Made by a program: the position numbers and the translations under genes
Shown: positions 56,905-64,000 of the stretch, piece after piece
How the letters are laid out: each line of letters starts with the position of its first letter
How positions within the stretch are numbered: position 1 is the first letter of the stretch
The notes under the pieces: model-generated
Told to the model about the DNA's origin: nothing
Seen by the model: only the letters and a program-made list of their open reading frames with translations
The model's database searches: none
Assembly (NCBI GenBank): GCA_000436795.1
Contig: HF993254.1
Span: forward strand, 15,687 to 79,686
Origin: Bacteroides sp. CAG:1076
Lineage (GTDB): Bacteria; Bacteroidota; Bacteroidia; Bacteroidales; Bacteroidaceae
Direction of reading: 5' to 3'
DNA: 64,000 nt

Positions 56905-57420
56905 ATGAAACTGATTATGACCGACCGCCCTGTCGACGTGAGTTTTCTGAAGAACGAGGCGGTGAAATATATTGATTTGTCATCCCTGCGGATAGCCAAC
57001 TGCATGGGATGCTTTGGATGCTGGACAAAGACGCCGGGCAAATGTGTGATTCGTGACGACGCCACCCGGGTTTATCCGTATATCGCCGCAAGCGATACGG
57101 TACTGTATGTCAGTCGGCTGTGTTACGGCGGCTACGACAGCGTGATGAAAACCATGCTGGAGCGTGCCATCCCCGTGCAGCAGGCTTTTATACGCATCCA
57201 CAAGGGAGAAACGCATCACGTACAGCGTGCCGTGACGATGAAGAAAGCCACGATTCTTGCCTACGGTGACATCTCGCCCGAAGAGCAGGAGATTTTCCGG
57301 CAACTGATAGCCCGTAATGCCATCAATATGAGTTTTGAGAGTTATGAAGTGAAGTTTACAACCGAGGCCATGTTGAACGATGTGGTAAAAGAAATTGTGG
57401 AAAAATGGGAAACGTGCTGA
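56905..57420 (+). CDS. Flavodoxin-like NAD(P)H-dependent oxidoreductase, short form
   Basis: The 171-residue protein resembles the C-terminal two-thirds of the NADPH-dependent FMN reductase/iron-sulfur flavoprotein group. It has IDLSSLRIANCMGCFGCW, Cys-rich NCMGCFGCWTKTPGKC, and DTVLYVSRLCYGGYDSVMKTMLERAIP. The usual N-terminal FMN phosphate loop (GSPR type) is missing, but the next gene supplies one. It is probably a redox partner or half of a heteromeric enzyme with its downstream neighbour, whose start overlaps this stop by 16 bp. Confidence 0.75.
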   Translation: MKLIMTDRPVDVSFLKNEAVKYIDLSSLRIANCMGCFGCWTKTPGKCVIRDDATRVYPYIAASDTVLYVSRLCYGGYDSVMKTMLERAIPVQQAFIRIHKGETHHVQRAVTMKKATILAYGDISPEEQEIFRQLIARNAINMSFESYEVKFTTEAMLNDVVKEIVEKWETC

Positions 57421-58007
57421 TTCTGAACGGCAGCCCGAGGGCACCGAAGTCTAATTCGCGGCAATATGCCGAAATCTTTTCGGCCAACTGTCAGTTGCCG
57501 TCGGACTATTTCAATATATCGAAGAGCAATCATGCCGAACTCTGCCGGAGGATGTCGGAGTATTCCGATGTGTTGCTGGTGTTTCCGCTTTATGCCGATT
57601 CGCTTCCGGTAGGATTCCTGAATTTCCTGAAGCATCTGGAAGCCAATCCTCCGAAGCGGAAACCAATTGTGTCTATCCTGATTAACTGCGGTTTTCTGGA
57701 GCATCAGCAAAACGATATCGCCTTGAAGATGCTTCGTTTCTTCTGCCGGAAGAACGGTTATCAGATAGGTTCGGTATTGGCATTGGGAAGCGGAGAAGCG
57801 ATTCTTGGCACCCCGTTCCGTTACGTAGCGGTCAGAGCGGTCAAGAAGCTGGCGAAATCTGTCGGAAGCGGGAGTTACCGTACGATACGTGCCACCATGC
57901 CGCTGAGCAAACGCTTGTTTCTCTGGGCTGCCACGTACTACTGGACTTGGTACGGCAAGCGTTTCGGAACAACCAAGGAGCAGATGCAGACCATGAAGAT
58001 TGAGTAA
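57405..58007 (+). CDS. Flavodoxin-like FMN reductase
   Basis: The 200-residue protein starts with the FMN phosphate-binding loop LNGSPRAPKSNSRQYA, then DVLLVFPLYADSLPVGFLNFLK, typical of NAD(P)H-dependent FMN reductases. It lacks the Cys-rich motif seen in the upstream gene. The overlap of 16 bp with that gene points to translational coupling. The two may form one split oxidoreductase. The substrate is not known. Confidence 0.8.
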   Translation: MGNVLILNGSPRAPKSNSRQYAEIFSANCQLPSDYFNISKSNHAELCRRMSEYSDVLLVFPLYADSLPVGFLNFLKHLEANPPKRKPIVSILINCGFLEHQQNDIALKMLRFFCRKNGYQIGSVLALGSGEAILGTPFRYVAVRAVKKLAKSVGSGSYRTIRATMPLSKRLFLWAATYYWTWYGKRFGTTKEQMQTMKIE

Positions 58008-58697
58008 GATGAGTCTTGCGTCGGAAGGAAACTTTGGGATAGAACAAAAACATTTCATTTTGACAAAAAGTCAATTCATCTGTCTGAGAATCTTTTTTTT
58101 CGGACATTAGATGAGGAAGTGCCGGAAAAACGCAACGGTATGAAGTCGCGGATTTTCAGAATGTCAGAAATATAATCCTAAAGTCGTGCTTTTGTTTCGG
58201 ATGAACGTGAAACGGGAATATCCGGATGGTATAAAGCGGAAAGAAAAGCAAAATGACGGTTGGCTTTCGACGGCGGAAGAAGAGTATCTGGCGTATTGCT
58301 GCTGCTTGTCGGGGATTTTTCACCCTTTTCTGGGCATGTTCATGCAAAATGTCACGAGGTTTTGGGTAAAACGTCCCGACGTTTTGAGAAAATTTGTACA
58401 AAAACTTTTGAGTTTGTGTTCTGCTTTTGAGTTTTTCCGCAGGAAAGTCTTTCCATTTTCGCAGGAATGTCCCCCAATTACCGCTGCCAACTTGTAGAAA
58501 AGGCCCTTTGGCGGACATGATTTTCGGCAGGAGGCCATTTCCTACACGCAGAAGAAACTTTTTATAGCTGAGGCTTGTTAGCTGTTGGAGAGATATTGCT
58601 TTTATTTGTCTGTGTAAATGCTTTTTTTCTGTCTTTTTGTCAATGACCGTATTCGTCTTTTTGTAGCGTCTGCCTCCTGTGCTACAAAATTGTTTTG
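58008..58697. other. Intergenic region with a degenerate dispersed repeat
   Basis: No convincing gene lies in these 690 bp. A 196-residue minus-strand reading frame (58156-58746) crosses the promoter of the next gene and looks accidental. Its middle translates to KFLYKFSQNVGTFYPKPRDI, similar in type to the phrases coded by the repeat at 19036-19160, and an AACGTC/GACGTT inverted pair lies at 58363-58386 (AAACGTCCCGACGTTT). I read it as a second, decayed copy of that repeat. Confidence 0.5.
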
Positions 58698-58705
58698 TAC
58701 CTTTG
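58698..58705 (+). promoter_or_regulatory. Promoter -7 element of the DMT transporter/RavA/ViaA operon
   Basis: TACCTTTG lies 22 bp before the ATG at 58727, which supports that start over the ATG at 58679, upstream of the promoter. Confidence 0.6.
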
Positions 58706-58726
58706 CGCCGACAAAAAATAAGACGA

Positions 58727-59614
58727 ATGAAAGAGGCTTTTATCAAACTTCATCTTTCGGTACTGATAGCCGGAGGTACGGGAGTATTCGGGCGTTTGAT
58801 TACCCTGAACGAGGGACTGCTGGTGTGGTATCGTATGCTTTTTGCAGGTGTGTTGTTTTATATCGTACTTTTCCTGCTGAAGAAACTGCGCAAACTTCCA
58901 GTTCGCGATGCTCTGCGTATTGCCTCGGTAGGATTGTTGCTGGCAGTACACTGGCTGTTTTTCTATGGCAGTATCAAGGCATCGAACGTATCTATCGGGG
59001 TGGTCTGCCTGTCGCTGATGAGTTTCTTCACCGCCTTGTTCGATCCGCTTATCAACCGTCACCGCGTATCGGCAAGCGAAATCGTATTCAGTCTGATAGG
59101 AGTGGCGGGCATTGTGCTCATCTTTCATTTCGATACCCGTTATCGGACGGGTATTCTCATGGGAGTGGTGTCGTCGGCACTGGCTTCCTTGTTTACCATC
59201 TGCAACAAGAAAGTGGCATCGGGTTATCCGTCGGGTATTACCTTGCTCTATGAAATGGGAGGGGGATTTGCGGGCCTGACCTGCATGTTGCCTTTGTATC
59301 TGTATTTCTTTCCTGTACCTACCATATTGCCTTCGGCTACCGATTTCGGCTATTTGCTGGTGTTTGCTTCAGTGTGTACCGTTCTGTTGTATATCCTTCA
59401 GATACAGGTGCTGAAGAAGATTTCGGCGTTTACGTTCAATCTCACTTACAATCTGGAGCCTATTTACAGCATCATTCTGGCAATGATTATCTTTCGGGAA
59501 GCAAAGGACTTGAACTTCAGTTTTTATACCGGACTGGGACTGATATTTCTTTCTGTCGTGATGCAGACGGGAAGGGTGGCTTGGCAGGCGAAGAAAAATC
59601 AATTAAAACCCTAA
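58727..59614 (+). CDS. EamA/DMT-family inner-membrane transporter
   Basis: The 295-residue protein has about ten hydrophobic segments in two EamA halves: LSVLIAGGTGVFGRLI, LFAGVLFYIVLFLL, GLLLAVHWLFFYGSIK, SIGVVCLSLMSFFTALFDPL in the first half; LMGVVSSALASLFTICNK and TFNLTYNLEPIYSIILAMI in the second. It probably exports a metabolite or amino acid. The start is set at 58727 because the -7 element lies just upstream. The AAA ATPase gene follows after 3 bp, so they are co-transcribed. Confidence 0.88.
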   Translation: MKEAFIKLHLSVLIAGGTGVFGRLITLNEGLLVWYRMLFAGVLFYIVLFLLKKLRKLPVRDALRIASVGLLLAVHWLFFYGSIKASNVSIGVVCLSLMSFFTALFDPLINRHRVSASEIVFSLIGVAGIVLIFHFDTRYRTGILMGVVSSALASLFTICNKKVASGYPSGITLLYEMGGGFAGLTCMLPLYLYFFPVPTILPSATDFGYLLVFASVCTVLLYILQIQVLKKISAFTFNLTYNLEPIYSIILAMIIFREAKDLNFSFYTGLGLIFLSVVMQTGRVAWQAKKNQLKP

Positions 59615-59617
59615 AGC

Positions 59618-61255
59618 ATGGACGATTTGAGATTACGCCTACAACAGTTGTTGCAGCAGTTGAACGAACGGGTGTTCGGCAAGGAGCATGTCATCGCGCT
59701 GTCGCTGCTTTCTGCCGTGGCAGGCGAGAGCATCTTTCTGCTGGGACCTCCGGGAGTGGCAAAGAGTATGGTGGCACGCCGCCTGAAACTGGCTTTCCGC
59801 GGTGGAGAGGCTTTCGAGTATCTGATGTCGCGTTTCAGTACGCCCGATGAGATTTTCGGACCGGTTTCCATTTCGAAACTGAAGGAAGGCGATACGTACG
59901 AACGTGTGACCGAAGGGTATCTGCCTTCGGCTACGGTGGTATTTCTTGACGAAATCTGGAAGGCGGGACCGGCTATTCAGAATGTGTTGCTGACGGCTAT
60001 CAACGAGAAGATTTTCCGGAACGGACGGGTGACGATGCAGCTTCCGCTTAAAGGACTGGTGGCGGCATCGAATGAGTTGCCGGCGGTAGGTCAGGGACTG
60101 GAGGCTTTGTGGGACCGTTTTCTGTTGCGTGTCATGGTGACAGGGGTGGAAGATTTGTCCGATTTCGACCGGATGATTGCTTCGGCCGACGAGAGCGAGC
60201 CGTGTGTACCGGAGGAACTTGCCATCGGCGACGAGGAGTATAGCGGATGGCAGCAGCAGATAGCGGGCATTACCTTGCATTATTCCATTTTCGAAGTGAT
60301 TCATCTGCTGAAGGAAAAGATAGAGGAATACAACCGTCGTTTGCAGAATGATGAGTCGGCAGATCTTCCGCTGTATGTATCCGACCGCCGCTGGAAGAAG
60401 ATGGTCAAGCTACTGCGTGCATCGGCTTTCCTGAACGGTTCGGAGGCCGTCCGTCTGTCGGACTGTCTGTTGCTGGTACATTGCCTGTGGAGCGACGTGA
60501 CGCAGAAGAATGTTACGGAGGAAATGCTTTCCGCGGCAATACGTCAGAGTGCCGAAGGGTACCTGCTGAACTTGCAGGGAGTGGACCGTGAGTTGCAGAC
60601 ACTGAAAGAGGAACTGAAGGCAACGGGTACGGTTCGTGAGAGTCACGATCCGGGACTGATGCTGGTCGACTCGTATTATTATCAGATAGATCGGGTGCGG
60701 CTGGCAGGACGCTTGCTGATGTTTGCTTCCGATTTCCAGTCGCTCGACGATACGGGAAAACTCTTTTATCTGCATAAAGACAAGTACAAGTCGCAATGTT
60801 TCATTCTGAAAAAATACGACCTTTCCATGCGAGGTAAGGTACCTCAGAACAAGATTTATTCCCTGCGCAAGGGAAGACGTTCGGTGTTCATCAACAATTA
60901 TGAGTATCCTTTGCGCTGCAACGCCGATGCAGAACCGCTTCCGGCTATCGAGGTACGTCCGGAAAGTGACCTGACCAGACGTTTCCGGGAATTGGAGGAA
61001 CTGCTTTCGCGGGTGGATGCCGGCAGCAGGGAGTTTTTCGAAACAGAGAGGGAATACTGCCGGAACCATCTGTTCCTGAACGAGAAACAACGCCGGACGA
61101 TGGAAGACATGCTGTGCATGCAGCACGATTCGCTGGAGAAGTATAAAAATGAACTTGATGAGCTAAAACATGCGTACCGAAAAGAGAACGAGGAGTATCC
61201 GGATCAAGGATCTGAAAGCGACTTATTTGGAGGAGCTTCGGAGCAGGTGCTTTAA
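59618..61255 (+). CDS. RavA-like MoxR AAA+ ATPase
   Basis: The 545-residue cytosolic protein has the MoxR/RavA AAA+ core: Walker A LLGPPGVAKSM (~40-50), FEYLMSRFSTPDEIFGP, Walker B VVFLDEIWKAGP (~108-119), sensor VAASNELP and the arginine region ALWDRFLLR. The extra C-terminal region (~380-545), with a coiled-coil stretch, matches RavA. In E. coli RavA works with the VWA protein ViaA as a chaperone-like pair; here the VWA gene overlaps the end of this gene by 86 bp. Client proteins are unknown. Confidence 0.88.
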   Translation: MDDLRLRLQQLLQQLNERVFGKEHVIALSLLSAVAGESIFLLGPPGVAKSMVARRLKLAFRGGEAFEYLMSRFSTPDEIFGPVSISKLKEGDTYERVTEGYLPSATVVFLDEIWKAGPAIQNVLLTAINEKIFRNGRVTMQLPLKGLVAASNELPAVGQGLEALWDRFLLRVMVTGVEDLSDFDRMIASADESEPCVPEELAIGDEEYSGWQQQIAGITLHYSIFEVIHLLKEKIEEYNRRLQNDESADLPLYVSDRRWKKMVKLLRASAFLNGSEAVRLSDCLLLVHCLWSDVTQKNVTEEMLSAAIRQSAEGYLLNLQGVDRELQTLKEELKATGTVRESHDPGLMLVDSYYYQIDRVRLAGRLLMFASDFQSLDDTGKLFYLHKDKYKSQCFILKKYDLSMRGKVPQNKIYSLRKGRRSVFINNYEYPLRCNADAEPLPAIEVRPESDLTRRFRELEELLSRVDAGSREFFETEREYCRNHLFLNEKQRRTMEDMLCMQHDSLEKYKNELDELKHAYRKENEEYPDQGSESDLFGGASEQVL

Positions 61256-62546
61256 GTGTCTGGGCGAGGCTTTGCAGTACGGGACGGTGCGTCCGGGAGA
61301 GCTGGAAGGGGAAATCTGGGAGTATTACCGCAAGACGGCTCCATCTCTGCAGGAGTTTTATTCGCGCTACACACCCGAGTGGGAGGTGTTTTACGAGCAC
61401 GAACAGTTGCTGCCGTCCGATTTTCTCGATTTCCTTTACCGCATGCAGTCGGCTTTTCGCAAGCGTTATTCGCTTGCCGAGCTCGACGTGCCTTATTACA
61501 TCGAACGGCTGGAACGGCTGCCTTTGCTGAGTCCCGAGCGGAAACGCTTGCAGGAACTTTTTCTGGATAAATGGCATCGCCTCCTTACGAATAAGGAATA
61601 CGATTATCAGTATCATCACATTGAATCGCTGTGTGAGGGATTTGTTCTGCTCGACAAGCAGAGCGGACTGAAAACAGTGGAGGATGTGACGGGCTCGCGC
61701 GTCAGGTGGCTGTTGCTGAATCATCCGGAACTTTACCGTCGTGTTGTGCCCTATGAAAAAGTGATGGAACAGAACCGTCATATCCGTGAACTTGTTCGGA
61801 TATTAGGAAAGCACAGCAAGGGAGAGAAGCGCAGTTTCGATCCGCTGGGAGGCATCCGTGAAGAGCAACTGGTTCGCCATGCCGTGCGCAGCGATATCGA
61901 GGGAGTAACATTGGGAAACGATTTGAATCATCTGCTCCCGATGGAGTATTGTTACCTGACGGATGAGGCACTTCGTCCGGTATTTATGCAGAAGTTTGTG
62001 GAAAAACGCCTGCAGGTATTCGACAGCCGTTCGGCAGAAGACAGCTCGACACTTCAGAAAGGTAGAAAGCCCGTGAGCGGTCAGGGGCCGTTTGTGGTTT
62101 GTCTGGATACTTCCGGCTCCATGCAGGGTAAGCGTGAAATGCTGGCAAAATCGGCTTTGCTGGCGGTAGCGAAGCTGGTAGACAGTACGCATCGCAAGTG
62201 TTATATCATCAACTTTGCCGAGGAGATTCGTTGTATGCTGATAAAAGATTTGCGTACCGACTTTCCGTTGCTGGCCGATTTTCTGAATTATCGCTTCGAT
62301 GGCGGAACCAATATGGCTCCGGCGCTGAAGGAAGCCATCCGTATGATACAGACAAACGGGTGGCATCGTTCGGACGTCGTGATGATTTCCGATTTCGAAA
62401 TGCCACCCGTAGAGGACGAGTTAATGAAACAGATAATTCGTTTGAAGCAGAGAGATACTTCGTTTTATGCGTTGGTTTTCGGGACTCGGCCCGAAATGGA
62501 TTATCTCACTATTTGCGACCGGACTTGGGAGATGGAGATACCTTGA
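61170..62546 (+). CDS. ViaA-like VWA-domain protein
   Basis: The 458-residue cytosolic protein has a C-terminal VWA domain (~305-458) with an intact MIDAS: CLDTSGSMQGK (DxSxS, ~311-315), FDGGTNMAP and MISDFEMP. The N-terminal ~300 residues are helical. The first Met at 61170 gives an 86-bp overlap with the ATPase gene in another frame; no later Met fits until residue ~110, inside the helical region. This RavA/ViaA gene order with overlap suggests stoichiometric, coupled translation. The 3' end overlaps the convergent hydrolase gene by 38 bp. Confidence 0.87.
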   Translation: MRTEKRTRSIRIKDLKATYLEELRSRCFKCLGEALQYGTVRPGELEGEIWEYYRKTAPSLQEFYSRYTPEWEVFYEHEQLLPSDFLDFLYRMQSAFRKRYSLAELDVPYYIERLERLPLLSPERKRLQELFLDKWHRLLTNKEYDYQYHHIESLCEGFVLLDKQSGLKTVEDVTGSRVRWLLLNHPELYRRVVPYEKVMEQNRHIRELVRILGKHSKGEKRSFDPLGGIREEQLVRHAVRSDIEGVTLGNDLNHLLPMEYCYLTDEALRPVFMQKFVEKRLQVFDSRSAEDSSTLQKGRKPVSGQGPFVVCLDTSGSMQGKREMLAKSALLAVAKLVDSTHRKCYIINFAEEIRCMLIKDLRTDFPLLADFLNYRFDGGTNMAPALKEAIRMIQTNGWHRSDVVMISDFEMPPVEDELMKQIIRLKQRDTSFYALVFGTRPEMDYLTICDRTWEMEIP

Positions 62547-63612
62547 TCTGCTGGATGGGTTGCTGAGTAACATTATCCAGCGGGATAGCCTGATATTTCA
62601 CCTTGGCAAAGTCGATGGTCCGCAGGTCGATGCTGCGTATCGCGCTGTTGTACATCGTGCGGTAATAGATGGTCAGGTTCGCCATGTCGGTAGCCGATGT
62701 CCACTGTGTGGCGCTCGGAATGTCGGCCGGTACTTGTCCTAATGGAAATTCGATGCCTACCGGAATATCGAAGTTGTTCAGAATCTGGAATCCCTGAAGT
62801 ACAGTCTTTTCGGCAGTGTCCTGTTGCGGAGCAGTCGACTGGTAGAAAGCTGCGCGCACGAAACGTGAAGGAGGGGTTACATCGCCCGGTATGCCTAAGA
62901 ATCCGCTTCCTGCTCCGAACGATTTCAGCGGGGTAGTGCCCAGGTCTTGTGCCGGAGCCGTTCCCGGGAACAGGTTCACGTAATTGTTCAGGTTGGTAAG
63001 CTGCCATTCAAAGCCCGGAGAGTTGGTCAGCACACCTAAGTTGTTTTCGAAGAAGTGCGGGGTCTGGCCTGTTATCTCCAGTACGAGTTGTTTGCCGGCC
63101 GGATCGGTGAATCGCCAGTGAACGGTAGACGAACGCGGGTCGATGTTGACTACATGCACATTCTTTACCGCCTCTTTTACTTCATCCAGTGTGGCACAGT
63201 TACCCAAAATCCACGAAACCAGTTGGAGGTCGGATATGGTATTGTCTTTCTCTGCTGCGTTATAGTTCTCGTATTCTCCGTAGGCAGGGAAGTAGAATAG
63301 TCCGGCAGACAGTCCGGCTTCGTTCACGCCTTCCGCGATAAATTCCTTTTGTTCCACCGCCAGACCTACATATCCGTATCGTGCCGTGAACTTCATTCCG
63401 TTCACTCCTTCGGGTGTATACGATTGTGCCGTATATCCTCTCGGAACAATGATGTACTGACTTTTCAGGTCGCTTCCTCCCCATTCGATGGTACGTGCTA
63501 CGATGGTTGTTCCATCTTTACTTTTCAGTGTGATGCCTGTGCAGGCATTTGTGGGCTGCGAGGTGAATAAACCGGCCAGGCCCAGTAATAAAATTGATAA
63601 CGTTGATTTCAT
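62509..63612 (-). CDS. Choloylglycine-hydrolase-family linear amide hydrolase
   Basis: The 367-residue secreted Ntn hydrolase has a signal peptide that would be cleaved before Cys24 (NA|CTG), exposing the nucleophile Cys. With a constant offset of 22, residues equivalent to the B. longum bile salt hydrolase are Arg18=Arg40, Asp21=Glu43 (TIEW), Asn175=Asn197 (LTNSP) and Arg228=Arg250 (PPSRFVR). The AGLNF loop is AGLFYF, so the Asn82 position is aromatic as in penicillin V acylases. It is thus either a bile salt hydrolase variant or an acylase for other amides such as acyl-homoserine lactones or penicillin V. Confidence 0.85.
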   Translation of the reverse strand: MKSTLSILLLGLAGLFTSQPTNACTGITLKSKDGTTIVARTIEWGGSDLKSQYIIVPRGYTAQSYTPEGVNGMKFTARYGYVGLAVEQKEFIAEGVNEAGLSAGLFYFPAYGEYENYNAAEKDNTISDLQLVSWILGNCATLDEVKEAVKNVHVVNIDPRSSTVHWRFTDPAGKQLVLEITGQTPHFFENNLGVLTNSPGFEWQLTNLNNYVNLFPGTAPAQDLGTTPLKSFGAGSGFLGIPGDVTPPSRFVRAAFYQSTAPQQDTAEKTVLQGFQILNNFDIPVGIEFPLGQVPADIPSATQWTSATDMANLTIYYRTMYNSAIRSIDLRTIDFAKVKYQAIPLDNVTQQPIQQIKVSPSPKSGRK

Positions 63613-63653
63613 ACTCTGTATTTTTTAATATAACAAAGGTTCGGTAAATATGT

Positions 63654-64000
63654 TCATTTGCAGATAAATAGTTTTCCGTCCTGCTGGCTGATTACTTCTT
63701 CTGCAAGCAGGTACGACAGAGTTTTCTTGTTCTTTTCTATGTCGCCGGGCAGGCTTTCCAGTAGTTCGTGTGAGGAACGGGGCGTTTGCAGCATAGACAT
63801 GATTTCGTTGCGGATATCTTCAAACTCTCCCTGTTTCAGTCCGGAAGCGTGTTTGGCAAGACAGGTATCGCACTGTCCGCAGTTGTGTTCGTTCTTTTCA
63901 CCGAAATATTGCAGGAGCAGACGGCTTCGGCACTGTTGTTCGGCATCAGCATAGTCGAGCATGGCTTTGATGCGCCGTTCGTAACTTGCCTTCCGGTCTT
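63654..64000 (-). CDS. recQ: RecQ-type DNA helicase, C-terminal part
   Basis: The frame enters from the right edge (DRKASYERRIKAMLDYADAE) and continues to the stop at 63654. The zinc-binding region of RecQ is clear: MLDYADAEQQCRSRLLLQYFGE, then CGQCDTCL. After it comes a short winged-helix-like tail ending DGKLFICK, without an HRDC domain. RecQ unwinds DNA during recombination and repair. Only about 115 residues are in the window. Confidence 0.9.
   Translation of the reverse strand, partial: DRKASYERRIKAMLDYADAEQQCRSRLLLQYFGEKNEHNCGQCDTCLAKHASGLKQGEFEDIRNEIMSMLQTPRSSHELLESLPGDIEKNKKTLSYLLAEEVISQQDGKLFICK

Noticed and set aside
58156-58746. A 196-codon minus-strand frame in the largest gene-poor stretch
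   Set aside because: It runs across the promoter and start of the DMT transporter gene, has no family resemblance, and its middle is the decayed dispersed repeat.

Overview
The window looks like a chromosomal segment of a gut Bacteroidales, most likely Bacteroides or Phocaeicola. The evidence is two SusC/SusD pairs, a hybrid two-component regulator (HTCS), many promoters with the Bacteroidota -7 element TAnnTTTG, and start sites mostly without Shine-Dalgarno sequences. I saw no tRNA, rRNA, CRISPR array or intact transposase gene.

Layout. 1-2.6 kb: the end of a cstA-type transporter and two outer-membrane barrels. 2.6-3.1 kb: a long inverted repeat followed by a headless protein fragment, probably a deletion scar. 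3.2-29.3 kb: a polysaccharide utilization locus (PUL) for pectin, most likely rhamnogalacturonan. It holds an acetylesterase-GH105 fusion, two GH28 enzymes, SusC/SusD, a collapsed PL1 pectate lyase pseudogene, two large poorly characterised six-hairpin glycosidase-like proteins, a GH106 rhamnosidase, the HTCS and a second GH105. 29.5-36.5 kb: rplS, a 5'-nucleotidase split over two genes, a GH3/beta-lactamase-fold fusion, a ferredoxin and a PepSY-like lipoprotein. 36.6-40.8 kb: an amino-sugar cluster (ROK regulator, nagB, and a NagB-like/PIG-L fusion). 41.1-46.9 kb: a second SusC/SusD pair whose susC is broken by two internal duplications. 47-64 kb: mostly housekeeping and accessory genes (uvrA, GHL10-like protein, barrel protein, TPR protein, acyl-CoA ligase with its XRE-cupin regulator, flavodoxin-like pair, DMT transporter, RavA/ViaA-like pair, choloylglycine-hydrolase-like enzyme, recQ end).

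How the parts fit. In the pectin PUL, outer-membrane capture by SusC/D and cleavage by GH28 enzymes would give oligosaccharides. These are deacetylated and stripped of unsaturated uronic acids (GH105) and rhamnose (GH106). The HTCS would sense a periplasmic fragment. A previously unannotated 19-bp motif, AAYGTACWAWTTTATMTGG, precedes six PUL transcription units; in five it starts 38-39 bp upstream of the -7 element, making it a strong candidate for the HTCS operator.

Most notable items: the operator set; the mosaic second susC; the NagB-like/PIG-L fusion with three changed catalytic positions; the PL1 deletion pseudogene; the divergent GH28; the two six-hairpin proteins; and several structured intergenic elements.
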